The notes beneath the pieces are model-generated. The model was not told where the DNA came from, made no database searches, and worked only from the letters and a program-made list of their open reading frames with translations. DNA of 44,759 nt from an uncultured Mollicutes bacterium (GTDB taxonomy: Bacteria > Bacillota_I > Bacilli_A > RFN20 > CAG-826), in contig UQXJ01000010.1 of the NCBI GenBank assembly GCA_900545015.1, positions 1 to 44,759 of the forward strand, read 5' to 3'. The position numbers and the translations under genes were made by a program. Shown here in pieces: positions 16,733 to 25,924 of this stretch (positions are counted from its first letter, which is position 1; each line of letters begins with the position of its first letter).

Positions 16733-17269
16733 ATGAACTCACTTATTAATAAATGGATAGAGGTTCAAGGATATAAACATGATGGAAGGATGCATCGTAT
16801 CTGGGATAGTGTTTATGTCATTGATGAAACGGATGAATATATAGTTGTTGCTAGTAGAAAAACGAAAGTCGTCGAGCATGATTTTCGTATCTGGTATACA
16901 AAAGAACCAGCTATTATGATTTTCTTTAAAAATCACTGGTGGAACGTTATTGCGATGCTTAAAAAAGTAGGAATTACTTACTATGTTAATTTAGCATCAC
17001 CTTATGTTATTGATGCTCAAAAAGTCAAATATATTGATTACGATCTTGATTTGAAATTATATCCAAATAATGAAATTAGATTAATTGATGTTAAAGAATA
17101 TGGATTCCATAAGAAGAAATATGCTTATGGTTCTGAAATTGATAAGATTTTACGTTTTAATATCAATCAAATTAAAGATTTTATGGAAAGAAAAGCATTT
17201 CCTTTTGATGATGAAAAGATAAAAGAATATAATTCAAAGTTTGAAAGTATTAATAGAAAAGAGGATTAG
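16733..17269 (+). CDS. DUF402 family nucleoside di/triphosphatase (YgaC/Ntdp-like)
   Basis: A 178-residue protein of the DUF402 family. The domain spans most of the protein and includes YIDYDLDLKLYPNNEIRLID (acidic metal-binding stretch) and VKEYGFHKKKYAYGSEI. Length fits B. subtilis YgaC and S. aureus Ntdp (about 176-180), which hydrolyse nucleoside tri- and diphosphates. GAGGATT lies before the ATG. Its TAG stop is 1 bp before tsaE. It may support nucleotide pool maintenance; the exact substrate is not shown. Confidence 0.85.
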   Translation: MNSLINKWIEVQGYKHDGRMHRIWDSVYVIDETDEYIVVASRKTKVVEHDFRIWYTKEPAIMIFFKNHWWNVIAMLKKVGITYYVNLASPYVIDAQKVKYIDYDLDLKLYPNNEIRLIDVKEYGFHKKKYAYGSEIDKILRFNINQIKDFMERKAFPFDDEKIKEYNSKFESINRKED

Positions 17270-17270
17270 T

Positions 17271-17744
17271 ATGACTATTGATTTATTTACTCACTCTAGT
17301 GAAGAAACACAAAAACTTGGTGAAGAAATATCTAAATTTTTGTTTGAAGGTTCAGTTATTACACTTGATGGAGATTTAGGCGCAGGAAAGACAACATTAA
17401 CTAAAGGTGTTGGAAAAGGTTTAGGAATTGATGAAGAAATCAATTCACCTACATTCAATATCTTAAAGTGCTATTTTAACAATAAATTAAATCTTTATCA
17501 TATTGATGCATATAGACTTGAAGATGTTCCTGCGGAAGGAAAAAATATTGGATTAGAAGAAGTTATTGAAGGCGATGGCGTTTGCTTAATTGAATGGCCT
17601 TTATATATTAAAGAAATGATTCCTTTTGATTCTTTAAGTGTTGAAATTCATAATGTTGGAGGTAATGAAAGAAAGATTACTCTTTCTAGTAATTCTCCAA
17701 AATATAAGAATTTATTAGAAACTTTGAAAGAAGGTAGAAAATAA
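17271..17744 (+). CDS. tsaE: tRNA threonylcarbamoyladenosine biosynthesis protein TsaE
   Basis: A 157-residue P-loop ATPase needed for the t6A modification at position 37 of ANN-decoding tRNAs. Walker A is GDLGAGKTT (34-42), followed by NSPTF and the conserved EWP near residue 115. It works with TsaB and TsaD. The ATG at 17271 is chosen because GAGGAT sits 5 nt upstream; an in-frame ATG at 17241 lies inside the previous gene. It shares one base with tsaB, giving coupled translation of the tsaE-tsaB-rimI-tsaD cluster. Confidence 0.95.
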   Translation: MTIDLFTHSSEETQKLGEEISKFLFEGSVITLDGDLGAGKTTLTKGVGKGLGIDEEINSPTFNILKCYFNNKLNLYHIDAYRLEDVPAEGKNIGLEEVIEGDGVCLIEWPLYIKEMIPFDSLSVEIHNVGGNERKITLSSNSPKYKNLLETLKEGRK

Positions 17745-18331
17745 TGATTAGTTTATTACTTGATAGTGCAAATACTTATCTTGTTGTTGGACTTGCTAAA
17801 GACGGTAAAGTAATTGATAAAATTGTTTATGAAGCTTGGCAAAAGCAAAGTGAATTAATGATTCCTGAATTGGATAAGATTTTAAAAAGAAACAATATTG
17901 ATCCAAAATCAGTAGGAGAAATTATTGTTACAAAAGGTCCAGGAAGTTATACAGGAGTAAGAATTGCATTAACTATCGCTAAAATTTATGCTTATACGCT
18001 TAATATTCCTTGTTATTTATTAAGTTCATTAATGGTTTTAGGAAAGAAAGATGTTCCTTCAATTTGTTTAATTAATGCAAGAAGCAACAGATCATATTTT
18101 GCTGTTTATAAAAATGATGAATGCATAATCGAAGATAAAATTCTTAAAAATGATGAAGTTATGAATTACATCAATGAACATAAAGACTATGCAGTTTGTG
18201 GAATCACAAATTATTTACCTGAAGTTAATGGAGAACAAAACGATTTAGTTGAAAATATGTTACGCTTAAAAACTGAAAAAGATTTAGCGACAAACACATT
18301 ATCAATTAAAGCTGTTTATTTAAAAGATTAA
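17744..18331 (+). CDS. tsaB: tRNA threonylcarbamoyladenosine biosynthesis protein TsaB
   Basis: A 195-residue ASKHA-fold partner of TsaD. The N-terminus SLLLDSANTYLVVGLA and TKGPGSYTGVRIALTIAK match TsaB. It lacks the metal-binding His pair of TsaD, as expected for the non-catalytic scaffold subunit. It is slightly shorter than B. subtilis TsaB (about 229), mainly at the C-terminus. The ATG overlaps the tsaE stop by 1 bp, and rimI follows 3 bp after the stop. Confidence 0.95.
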   Translation: MISLLLDSANTYLVVGLAKDGKVIDKIVYEAWQKQSELMIPELDKILKRNNIDPKSVGEIIVTKGPGSYTGVRIALTIAKIYAYTLNIPCYLLSSLMVLGKKDVPSICLINARSNRSYFAVYKNDECIIEDKILKNDEVMNYINEHKDYAVCGITNYLPEVNGEQNDLVENMLRLKTEKDLATNTLSIKAVYLKD

Positions 18332-18334
18332 AAA

Positions 18335-18772
18335 ATGGAATTTGTTAAAGCTAGCGAAAAAGATTTAGAAGAATTATCTGTTCTTGAGAATAGTTGTTTT
18401 CATCATCCTTTTAAAGATAAAGATCTTCTTTATGAAATTAAGGATAACCCAGTTGCTTATTTTTATTTATTAAAAAAAGATAATGAAATAATTGGCTTTA
18501 TAGATTTCTGGATTACTTTCGATAGTGCAACAATTTGTCAAATTTGTGTTAAGGATTCTTATAGAAATCAAGGTTTTGCAGGGAAATTAATTGATTTTGC
18601 CTGTAATATTCTTAAAGAAAATGATGTTTTATATTTTACTTTAGAAGTGAGAGAATCAAATTTTAAAGCAATTAATTTATATAAAAAACATGGCTTCCAA
18701 GAAGTAACAATTAAAGAAAAATATTACGAAGATGGAGAGAATGCGATTTATTTTGTAAAGGGAGTTTTATAA
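18335..18772 (+). CDS. rimI: Ribosomal protein S18 alanine N-acetyltransferase-like GNAT enzyme
   Basis: A 145-residue GNAT acetyltransferase. The acetyl-CoA loop reads QICVKDSYRNQGFAGKLI (RxxGxA pattern) and the C-terminal NLYKKHGFQEV is a standard GNAT signature. Placement between tsaB and tsaD is the usual context of rimI in Firmicutes, hence the symbol; a different protein substrate cannot be excluded. No clear Shine-Dalgarno lies in the 3-bp gap, so translation probably depends on coupling. Confidence 0.88.
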   Translation: MEFVKASEKDLEELSVLENSCFHHPFKDKDLLYEIKDNPVAYFYLLKKDNEIIGFIDFWITFDSATICQICVKDSYRNQGFAGKLIDFACNILKENDVLYFTLEVRESNFKAINLYKKHGFQEVTIKEKYYEDGENAIYFVKGVL

Positions 18773-18775
18773 ATT

Positions 18776-19795
18776 ATGGAAAAAGATTTAATTATCATGG
18801 GTATTGAAAGCAGTTGCGATGAAACTGCTTGTGCTATTACTAAAAATGGTAAGTTATTAGCAAACGTTATTTCAAGTCAAATTGAAGTTCATCAAAAATA
18901 TGGTGGAGTCATGCCTGAAATTGCTAGTAGATTACACCTTGAAAACGTTGGATGTGTCCTTGATGAAGCTTTAAAAACAAGCGGAGTTACTATGGATGAA
19001 GTTGATGCGATTGCAGTAACTCGTGGACCTGGGTTAATTGGAGCACTTCATGTTGGAATTCAAGCTGCTAAAACTTTAGCTTTAGTTTATAACAAACCTT
19101 TAATTCCTGTTCATCACTTAGCCGGTCATATCTATGCTAATGAATTTATTAAGCCTCTTCACTTTCCATTATTAGCTGTTGTTGTTAGTGGTGGAAACAC
19201 TGAACTTGTATATATGAAAGATCATTTAAATTTTGAAATCATTGGTGAAACAAAAGATGATGCAATTGGTGAATCTTATGATAAAGTCGCACGTGTTCTT
19301 GGATTACCTTATCCAGGAGGAGTTGCAATCGATAGATTAGCAAAAACTGGTAAACACACATATCACCTTCCAACTCCACTTCATGATGGAAATTTGAACT
19401 TCTCATACAGTGGTCTTAAAACAGCTGTCATTAATCTTGTTCATAATCTTGAACAAAAAGGCGAAAAAGTTGTTATTGAAGATATGGCTAAATCTTTCCA
19501 AGATGTTGCTGTTGGTATGGTTCTTGATAGAGTTAAGAAAGCTACTGAAAGATATGATGTAAAAGAAGTAGTTCTTGCTGGTGGCGTTAGTGCTAATTCA
19601 TATTTAAGATCAGAAATTGTAAAACTTTTTGAAGGAACAGATATTGATGTTGAAATACCTCCAATCTGGTGTACAACTGATAACGCTGCAATGATTGCTA
19701 AAGTTGGTGAATATTTATATAAAGAAAAGGTGTTTGCACCGCTTGATGTATCTGTTGACCCAAGTTGGCAAATACAAGATTTCAAGAAATTTTAA
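18776..19795 (+). CDS. tsaD: tRNA N6-adenosine threonylcarbamoyltransferase TsaD
   Basis: A 339-residue catalytic subunit that transfers the threonylcarbamoyl group from its AMP adduct to A37 of tRNA. Family motifs are GIESSCDETACAI near the start, VTRGPGLIGALHVG, the metal-binding HxxxH (H114, H118 in PVHHLAGH) and CTTDNAAMIA near the end, whose Asp completes the site. Length is typical. AAGGGAG precedes the ATG. It is the last gene of the tsaE-tsaB-rimI-tsaD cluster; tsaC/sua5 is not in the window. Confidence 0.97.
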   Translation: MEKDLIIMGIESSCDETACAITKNGKLLANVISSQIEVHQKYGGVMPEIASRLHLENVGCVLDEALKTSGVTMDEVDAIAVTRGPGLIGALHVGIQAAKTLALVYNKPLIPVHHLAGHIYANEFIKPLHFPLLAVVVSGGNTELVYMKDHLNFEIIGETKDDAIGESYDKVARVLGLPYPGGVAIDRLAKTGKHTYHLPTPLHDGNLNFSYSGLKTAVINLVHNLEQKGEKVVIEDMAKSFQDVAVGMVLDRVKKATERYDVKEVVLAGGVSANSYLRSEIVKLFEGTDIDVEIPPIWCTTDNAAMIAKVGEYLYKEKVFAPLDVSVDPSWQIQDFKKF

Positions 19796-19868
19796 TTTAA
19801 ATTTAAATTAAGTAGTAAAAATAATTGTTTGTGATATTATAAATTTTACGTAAGGGAGACTAGATTTT

Positions 19869-21251
19869 ATGAGTCAATTAAGAGATTTAACAAATAGAAA
19901 ACTTTTTATGGCTTTTTATGATGGAAAATTAGAAGATAACAAAAAAGTCACATTAGAAGGATGGGTTAAATCTAATCGAAATAATGGTTCAGTTGGTTTT
20001 ATTGAATTTAATGACGGAAGCTATTTTAAAAATATTCAAATCGTTTACACAAAGGAAAATGCTAATTATGAAGAAATGAGCAAGACTCATTATGGTTCAT
20101 CCATTCAAGTTAATGGTACATTAGTTTTAACTCCAACAATGAAACAACCTTTTGAAATTCATGCTGAGAGTATTATTTTATTAGGTGATTGCGCTGAAGA
20201 TTACCCTCTTCAAAAGAAGAAACATAGTTTTGAATTTTTAAGAGATATTGCATATTTAAGACCAAGAGCAAATACATTTAATGCTATTTATAGAGTAAGA
20301 AACTGTTTAGCTTATGCTGTTCATAAATATTTCCAAGAAAGAGGATTTATGTATGTTCAAACTCCTGAAATCACATCAAATGATGCTGAAGGAGCAGGCC
20401 AAGTATTCCATGTAATTACTGATCCTAAACATCCAAACGATTTCTTTAACGCTTCAGCTTGCTTAACAGTTAGTGGACAACTTCATGCAGAAGCATTTGC
20501 TTTAGCATTTAGAGATGTTTATACATTCGGACCAACGTTCAGAGCAGAAAATAGTAATACAAATAGACACGCATGTGAATTCTGGATGATTGAACCAGAA
20601 ATTGCATTTGCTGATTTAGAAGATAACATGGATTTAATTGAATCATTCCTTAAATATATCATCGGTTATGTCTTAGAAAATTGTAAAGATGAAATGAACT
20701 TCTTTGATCAATTTATTGAAAAAGGAGTTAAAGATAAATTAAATAGTGTTATTAACTCTTCATTCAAGAGACTTGAATATACAGAAGCTATCGAATTACT
20801 CAAAAAAGCTGTAGAAGGCGGACATAAATTTGAAAATAACGATATTTTCTGGGGTATGGATTTACAAAGTGAACACGAAAGATATATCACTGAAGAAATT
20901 GTTAAAGGACCTGTTTTCTTAATTAACTATCCAAAAGAAATTAAATCTTTCTATATGAAACTTAATCCAGACAATAAGACGGTTGCAGCATGTGACTTAC
21001 TTGTACCTAAAGAAGGTGAAATCGTTGGTGGTTCACAAAGAGAAGAAGATTTTACAAAGCTTGAAAAGAAGATGATTGAACTTGGAAACCGTGATGGTCT
21101 TGAATGGTACCTTAATTTAAGAAAATATGGTGGATGCATTCACTCAGGTTTCGGACTTGGATTCGATCGTTTATTAATGTACATTACAGGAATGCAAAAT
21201 ATTAGAGATGTTCAACCTTTCGCTCGTACGCCAGGTAGTTTAAAATATTAA
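19869..21251 (+). CDS. asnS: Asparaginyl-tRNA synthetase
   Basis: A 460-residue class IIb synthetase. An N-terminal OB-fold anticodon-binding domain (about 20-115, VTLEGWVKSNRNNGSVGFIE) precedes the catalytic core with motif 2 FRAENSNTNRHACEFWMIEPE and motif 3 GFGLGFDRLLMYITG. Ending in PFARTPGSLKY is characteristic of AsnRS rather than AspRS. AGGGAG lies before the ATG, and the 73-bp gap after tsaD holds a candidate promoter but no T-box-like leader. The GatCAB genes further right would serve Gln-tRNA, since Asn-tRNA can be made directly here. Confidence 0.97.
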   Translation: MSQLRDLTNRKLFMAFYDGKLEDNKKVTLEGWVKSNRNNGSVGFIEFNDGSYFKNIQIVYTKENANYEEMSKTHYGSSIQVNGTLVLTPTMKQPFEIHAESIILLGDCAEDYPLQKKKHSFEFLRDIAYLRPRANTFNAIYRVRNCLAYAVHKYFQERGFMYVQTPEITSNDAEGAGQVFHVITDPKHPNDFFNASACLTVSGQLHAEAFALAFRDVYTFGPTFRAENSNTNRHACEFWMIEPEIAFADLEDNMDLIESFLKYIIGYVLENCKDEMNFFDQFIEKGVKDKLNSVINSSFKRLEYTEAIELLKKAVEGGHKFENNDIFWGMDLQSEHERYITEEIVKGPVFLINYPKEIKSFYMKLNPDNKTVAACDLLVPKEGEIVGGSQREEDFTKLEKKMIELGNRDGLEWYLNLRKYGGCIHSGFGLGFDRLLMYITGMQNIRDVQPFARTPGSLKY

Positions 21252-21252
21252 T

Positions 21253-21540
21253 ATGATTAACGACGAGAATAGCAATATCTACAAGGCACCCGAGGATAGA
21301 GTAAATCCTCAAAATGTTACATCTGATGATGAAAAAGAATTTCTTTCAGCTAAAGATAACGGAAAGAAAGAAGTTCTAAATGACTCAATCGATTTTAGCA
21401 AGGAAGTAAAAGACCCTGTTTTAATTGAAAAGCAAAAAAGAGTAAATAATTTATATCTATTCTTATTTTTAATTCTCATTGATGCTGCGCTACTTGGATA
21501 TATCATCTATCTCTTAGTTACGATATTTATATCTTTATAA
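21253..21540 (+). CDS. Small single-pass membrane protein, unknown function
   Basis: A 95-residue protein with a long charged N-terminal part (1-65, rich in Asp, Glu, Lys and Asn) and one C-terminal membrane helix (about 68-92, LYLFLFLILIDAALLGYIIY). This tail-anchored layout puts the charged part in the cytoplasm. Its ATG lies 1 bp after the asnS stop and has no Shine-Dalgarno, so expression probably depends on reinitiation. A terminator follows 4 bp after its stop. No family is recognised. Confidence 0.55.
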   Translation: MINDENSNIYKAPEDRVNPQNVTSDDEKEFLSAKDNGKKEVLNDSIDFSKEVKDPVLIEKQKRVNNLYLFLFLILIDAALLGYIIYLLVTIFISL

Positions 21541-21544
21541 AATG

Positions 21545-21567
21545 AGTGGGGAGACCCACTTTTTTTG
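21545..21567 (+). terminator. Intrinsic terminator after asnS unit
   Basis: AGTGGG-GAGA-CCCACT stem-loop (21545-21560) followed by a run of seven T. It ends the asnS and small membrane protein transcript. Confidence 0.9.
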
Positions 21568-21599
21568 TACTTTGCGTTTTTCACTTAGAAGAAATTTAT

Positions 21600-21639
21600 C
21601 TTGATTTATATATAAATCAAGTGTTCAAAATGGTATACT
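21600..21639 (+). promoter_or_regulatory. Palindrome and -10 box before pcrA
   Basis: A perfect 22-bp palindrome (half CTTGATTTATA, 21600-21621) is followed 12 bp later by TATACT (21634-21639), the likely -10 box, 9 nt before the pcrA ATG. The palindrome covers the -35 region, where a repressor or activator dimer could act. There is no Shine-Dalgarno between -10 and ATG. Confidence 0.5.
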
Positions 21640-21648
21640 CTTAACGAT

Positions 21649-23895
21649 ATGGACTACAAGAATTTATTAAACGAAAAACAATATGAAGCAGTGTCTTCAA
21701 ATGAACAATATTTAAGAATTATTGCAGGAGCAGGTAGTGGAAAAACACGTGTCCTTACTTTTAGAATTTCCTATTTAATTGAAATGATGCATGTTTTCCC
21801 TAATCAAATTCTTGCAATTACTTTTACAAATAAAGTTGCTAAAGAAATGAAAGAAAGAACACTTTCTCTTTTACCAAACTATGATTTAAGCAAGTTAACT
21901 ATTTCAACCTTTCACGCTTTTTGTGCAAGATTTTTAAGATGTGAAATTGATTGTTTAGGATATCCTAAAAATTTCTTAATTTATGATGACGATGACCAAA
22001 TGAGACTTGTCAAAATGATTGGAGAAGATTTTGGATATAAGAAAACTGATGATAATAATAAGAATGCCTTAAAATACATTGGCTTTCATAAGATGAAGGG
22101 AGATTTGCCATCTGATTGCGAGATTAAAACTGATATTGACCAATTAATGGTTAATTATTTTGTCGAATACGAAAAAAGAAAATCTGAATTTAAAGCGTTA
22201 GATTTCGATGATTTAATTATTTATACAATTAAAATTTTAGAATTTTATCCTGAAATTAGAGAAAAATGGTCACGTAGATTTAAACATATTTTAATTGATG
22301 AATTCCAAGATACAAATGATCTTCAATTTAAACTTTTAAGGTTGCTTTCTAATGACGAGACAGCAATTTATGTTGTTGGTGATCCTGACCAAACTATTTA
22401 TACATGGCGTGGTGCTAATCAAAAAATTATTCTTGATATAGATAAAGTTTATCATCCAATGGCAACTATCATTTTAAATGAAAACTATAGATCAACTAGC
22501 AAAATTTTAGGTGCTAGTAATAAATTAATTGCATATAACAAAGAACGTGTTCCTAAAGAACTATTCACAAATAATGGAACTGGAAAAGATATCGTCTTTA
22601 AAAATTTCGATAGTTCTATGTTAGAAGCTAATTTCGTTGCTAATCAAATTAGAGATATTAAAAAGAAAAATCCTGAAGCAAAAAATAAAGATTTCGCAGT
22701 TTTATATAGGTCAAGTTACCTATCACTTAAAGTTGAAAACGCATTAACGACAGCACAACTTCCTTATAAAGTTTATGGTGGAATGAAATTCTATGCACGT
22801 AAAGAAATTAAGGATTGTTTGGCTTATTTTAGACTTTTAGTTAATGATAAAGATAATGTAAGTTTTGAACGTATCATCAATGTTCCTAAAAGAGGATTTG
22901 GTGAAAAATCTTTAGATTTGCTAAAAGATGAAGCTGAAGAAAACGGCGTTAGCTACATGCGTTATGTTAATAATCTTGATACGTACCTTTCTGCGCTTAA
23001 GCCTGTTTTAAAAAATAGACTTGAAGAAATGAGTAAAATAATGAAAGCAACAACTGCTAAATTAACTGAAAATTTAGAAGCTTATAGTGAAGTTTTAAAT
23101 TCATTCCTTAAGGAGATTGGTTATTTTGAATTCTTAGAAAATGATGAAGATGAAGATGATAAAATTGAAAACGTTCATGCTCTCATTGATGATATTAGAA
23201 ACTATTTAAGAGAACATCAAGATTCAAATTTTGATGAATATTTACAAAATGTTGCCTTATTGACTAGCCAAGATGATATTAAAGGCGATGACTCAATCCC
23301 TTTAATGACTGTTCATACAGCAAAAGGCCTTGAATTTGATTATGTCTTTGTAATTGGCTTAAACGAAGGTGTTTTCCCTAACCAAAGAGCAATAAATGAA
23401 AGAACAGCTATTGGAATGGAAGAAGAAAGACGACTTGCTTATGTTGCATTTACTAGAGCAAAGAAAGAACTTTATCTTACTTTAAATCGTGATTATTCAT
23501 ATGTTTTAAAATCAAGCAATGTACCTTCGCAATTCTTAAAAGAAGCTGGACTTGAATTACCATCATTTAATCCATTTGGTATAAATGGTGTATCATCAAC
23601 AAATTCAAACGATTCAAAAGACAGACTTTATCGTTATGATTTTAATAAAAATAATACTGGAACAGGACAAACAAATCCTTATGCTAGAAGTGGATCGGTA
23701 AATAGAAATAACACTACTCAAGTTAGTGGTGGAAACGGAATTGCTTGGAACACTGGCGATATTGCAGTTCATAAGGTATTTGGAGAAGGTACTGTTGTAA
23801 AAGTAGATGGTGATATCATTGAAGTTGTATTTACTAATTTTGGTAAGAAAACTTTATTAGGAAGCCATTCAAGTTTATCAAAGAAAGGAAGTTAA
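21649..23895 (+). CDS. pcrA: ATP-dependent DNA helicase PcrA (UvrD family)
   Basis: A 748-residue SF1A helicase that unwinds 3'-5' in repair, rolling-circle replication and clearing of RecA or RNA polymerase. Walker A is AGAGSGKT (26-33). Others are DEFQDTND (motif II), GDPDQTIYTWRGA (III), TVHTAKGLEFDYVFVIG (V) and EEERRLAYVAFTRAK (VI). A flexible Asn/Ser/Gly linker follows, then a Tudor-like C-terminal module (GDIAVHKVFGEGTVVKVDGD) that in other PcrA proteins binds RNA polymerase. It heads a tight seven-gene operon with ligA 1 bp downstream. The start has no ribosome site and a -10 box 9 nt before it. Confidence 0.97.
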   Translation: MDYKNLLNEKQYEAVSSNEQYLRIIAGAGSGKTRVLTFRISYLIEMMHVFPNQILAITFTNKVAKEMKERTLSLLPNYDLSKLTISTFHAFCARFLRCEIDCLGYPKNFLIYDDDDQMRLVKMIGEDFGYKKTDDNNKNALKYIGFHKMKGDLPSDCEIKTDIDQLMVNYFVEYEKRKSEFKALDFDDLIIYTIKILEFYPEIREKWSRRFKHILIDEFQDTNDLQFKLLRLLSNDETAIYVVGDPDQTIYTWRGANQKIILDIDKVYHPMATIILNENYRSTSKILGASNKLIAYNKERVPKELFTNNGTGKDIVFKNFDSSMLEANFVANQIRDIKKKNPEAKNKDFAVLYRSSYLSLKVENALTTAQLPYKVYGGMKFYARKEIKDCLAYFRLLVNDKDNVSFERIINVPKRGFGEKSLDLLKDEAEENGVSYMRYVNNLDTYLSALKPVLKNRLEEMSKIMKATTAKLTENLEAYSEVLNSFLKEIGYFEFLENDEDEDDKIENVHALIDDIRNYLREHQDSNFDEYLQNVALLTSQDDIKGDDSIPLMTVHTAKGLEFDYVFVIGLNEGVFPNQRAINERTAIGMEEERRLAYVAFTRAKKELYLTLNRDYSYVLKSSNVPSQFLKEAGLELPSFNPFGINGVSSTNSNDSKDRLYRYDFNKNNTGTGQTNPYARSGSVNRNNTTQVSGGNGIAWNTGDIAVHKVFGEGTVVKVDGDIIEVVFTNFGKKTLLGSHSSLSKKGS

Positions 23896-23896
23896 T

Positions 23897-25924
23897 ATGG
23901 ATTTTTTAGAAGCTTCAAAAAAGCACGAAGAACTTGTTAAACTTATCGAAAAATTTGCTCATGAATACTATGTTTTAGATAATCCGTCAGTAGACGATGC
24001 CGTTTATGACCAAAAAATGGAAGAACTTGAAGCTATTGAAAAAGAATGGCCTTCATTAATTACACCAACAAGTCCTACTCAAAGAATTATTGGTACAGTT
24101 TTAAAAGGATTTAATAAAATTACTCATCAAAGACAAATGTTAAGTTTAGCAGATGTCTTTAACCAAGATGAACTTTTAGAATGGGTTCATAAAGTCGATG
24201 AATCGCTTAAAACTAAAGATACAGAATTTGTTGCTGAAATGAAAATTGATGGCTTAGCAATGTCTCTTGTTTATCAAGATGGTGTCCTTCAATATGCAGC
24301 AACTCGAGGTGATGGGATTACTGGTGAAGATGTTACAACTAATGTTTTAACAATTAGAGATATTCCAACACGTATTAATTTAATGGGTAGAGTTGAAGTA
24401 CGTGGTGAAATTTATATGCCTAAAGCAAGTCTTGAAGCATTAAATAAAGAAAGAGAAGCTAATGGTGAACCTTTATTTGCTAATGCTAGAAATGCTGCAG
24501 CAGGCTCAATTCGTAACCTCGATAGCAATATAGCAAGAAATAGAAAACTTGACGGTTGGTGGTACTATTTTACTAATGCACAAGATTTTGAAATTAAAAC
24601 TCACTTTGATGCTATTAAAAAGTTAGAAGAATTAGGCTTTAAAACAAATCCAGAAAGAAGAATCGTAAAGGGCGAAAAAGAAATCCTTGATTATGTTAAT
24701 GAATACACAACTAAAAGACCAAAACTTGATTACGATATTGATGGAATTGTTTTAAAAGTAAATGATTTTGATACCTATGATGAATTAGGATATACAGCAA
24801 AAACACCTAAATGGGCTATTGCTTATAAATTCCCACCAGAAGAAGTTACTACTAAGTTAATCGATATTATTTATACAGTCGGAAGAACTGGAAAAATTAC
24901 TCCTAATGCTGTTCTTGAACCAGTAAGAGTTGCTGGATCACTTGTACAAAGAGCAACACTTCATAACGAAGACTTTGTAAGAGAAAAAGGATTAATGATT
25001 GGGGACACTGTTGTTTTAAGGAAAGCAGGAGATGTTATTCCTGAAGTTGTTAAGCCAATTGTTGAAAAACGTGATGGCACAGAAAAACCATTTGAAATGA
25101 TTGAAAATTGTCCAGTTTGTGGAACTCCTCTTGTAAGAATTGATGCTTTACATTTCTGCAAAAATCCACATTGCCCTTCTAAAAATATTGAAGGCTTAAT
25201 TCATTTTGCTAGTAAAGATGCAATGGATATTGAAGGAATGGGCGATAAAGTTTGTGAAGAATTCTTCGGATTAAACTTTATAAAATCAATCCCTGATATT
25301 TATACACTTTATAAACATAGAGATGAAATTGTCGAAATTGATGGTTGGAGTCATAAATCAATTGATAAACTTTTAGATGCTATCGAGAAGAGCAAACATA
25401 ACAGTTTAGAAAGATTACTCTTTGGAATTGGCATTAAAGAAGTTGGGCAAAAGATGGCAAAAACACTTGCAAAGAGATTTATCTATTTAGATACACTTAT
25501 GAATACAAGTGTTGAGGACCTTAAAAACATTAATGATATTGGAGACGTTGTTGCCAATTCAATTTATGATTTCTTTAAAGATGAACATAACCTAGCATTA
25601 ATTAACGAACTTAAGTCACATAATGTTAATATGATGTATCTTGGAGAGAACAAAGTTGATGAAAATAGTATATTCTATAATAAGCGAGTCGTTTTAACTG
25701 GAACACTTACTAAATATGGAAGAAAAGAAGCAACTGACCTCTTAGAAAATGTCGGTGCACATGTATCAAGCTCTGTTTCTAAAGTCACTGACATTGTTAT
25801 TGCAGGAACTGAAGCAGGAAGTAAGCTCGATAAAGCAAAGAAATTTGGAATTAGAGTAATGGATGAAGATGAATTCATTAAATATATTGAAGGAGATGTA
25901 GATACAAATGAAAGAAGTGAATAA
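23897..25924 (+). CDS. ligA: NAD+-dependent DNA ligase LigA
   Basis: A 675-residue essential ligase that seals nicks using NAD+. Domains in order are NAD-binding Ia (YY...VDDAVYD near 24-38), the adenylation domain with KIDG at K116, the OB fold, a Cys4 zinc finger (CPVC...FCKNPHC, near 408-430), helix-hairpin-helix repeats, and a C-terminal BRCT domain (VVLTGTLTKYGRKEA). Full length for the family. AGGAAG precedes the ATG. The end overlaps gatC by 17 bp. Confidence 0.98.
   Translation: MDFLEASKKHEELVKLIEKFAHEYYVLDNPSVDDAVYDQKMEELEAIEKEWPSLITPTSPTQRIIGTVLKGFNKITHQRQMLSLADVFNQDELLEWVHKVDESLKTKDTEFVAEMKIDGLAMSLVYQDGVLQYAATRGDGITGEDVTTNVLTIRDIPTRINLMGRVEVRGEIYMPKASLEALNKEREANGEPLFANARNAAAGSIRNLDSNIARNRKLDGWWYYFTNAQDFEIKTHFDAIKKLEELGFKTNPERRIVKGEKEILDYVNEYTTKRPKLDYDIDGIVLKVNDFDTYDELGYTAKTPKWAIAYKFPPEEVTTKLIDIIYTVGRTGKITPNAVLEPVRVAGSLVQRATLHNEDFVREKGLMIGDTVVLRKAGDVIPEVVKPIVEKRDGTEKPFEMIENCPVCGTPLVRIDALHFCKNPHCPSKNIEGLIHFASKDAMDIEGMGDKVCEEFFGLNFIKSIPDIYTLYKHRDEIVEIDGWSHKSIDKLLDAIEKSKHNSLERLLFGIGIKEVGQKMAKTLAKRFIYLDTLMNTSVEDLKNINDIGDVVANSIYDFFKDEHNLALINELKSHNVNMMYLGENKVDENSIFYNKRVVLTGTLTKYGRKEATDLLENVGAHVSSSVSKVTDIVIAGTEAGSKLDKAKKFGIRVMDEDEFIKYIEGDVDTNERSE

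Noticed and set aside
19792..19811. 20-bp palindrome of T and A only at the tsaD stop
   Set aside because: It is made only of AT runs (TTAATTTAAA half) and is likely chance. It has no GC to act as a terminator and is not placed as an operator.
19796..19868. Possible T-box leader before asnS
   Set aside because: The leader is only about 70 nt and lacks the T-box sequence and specifier stem.
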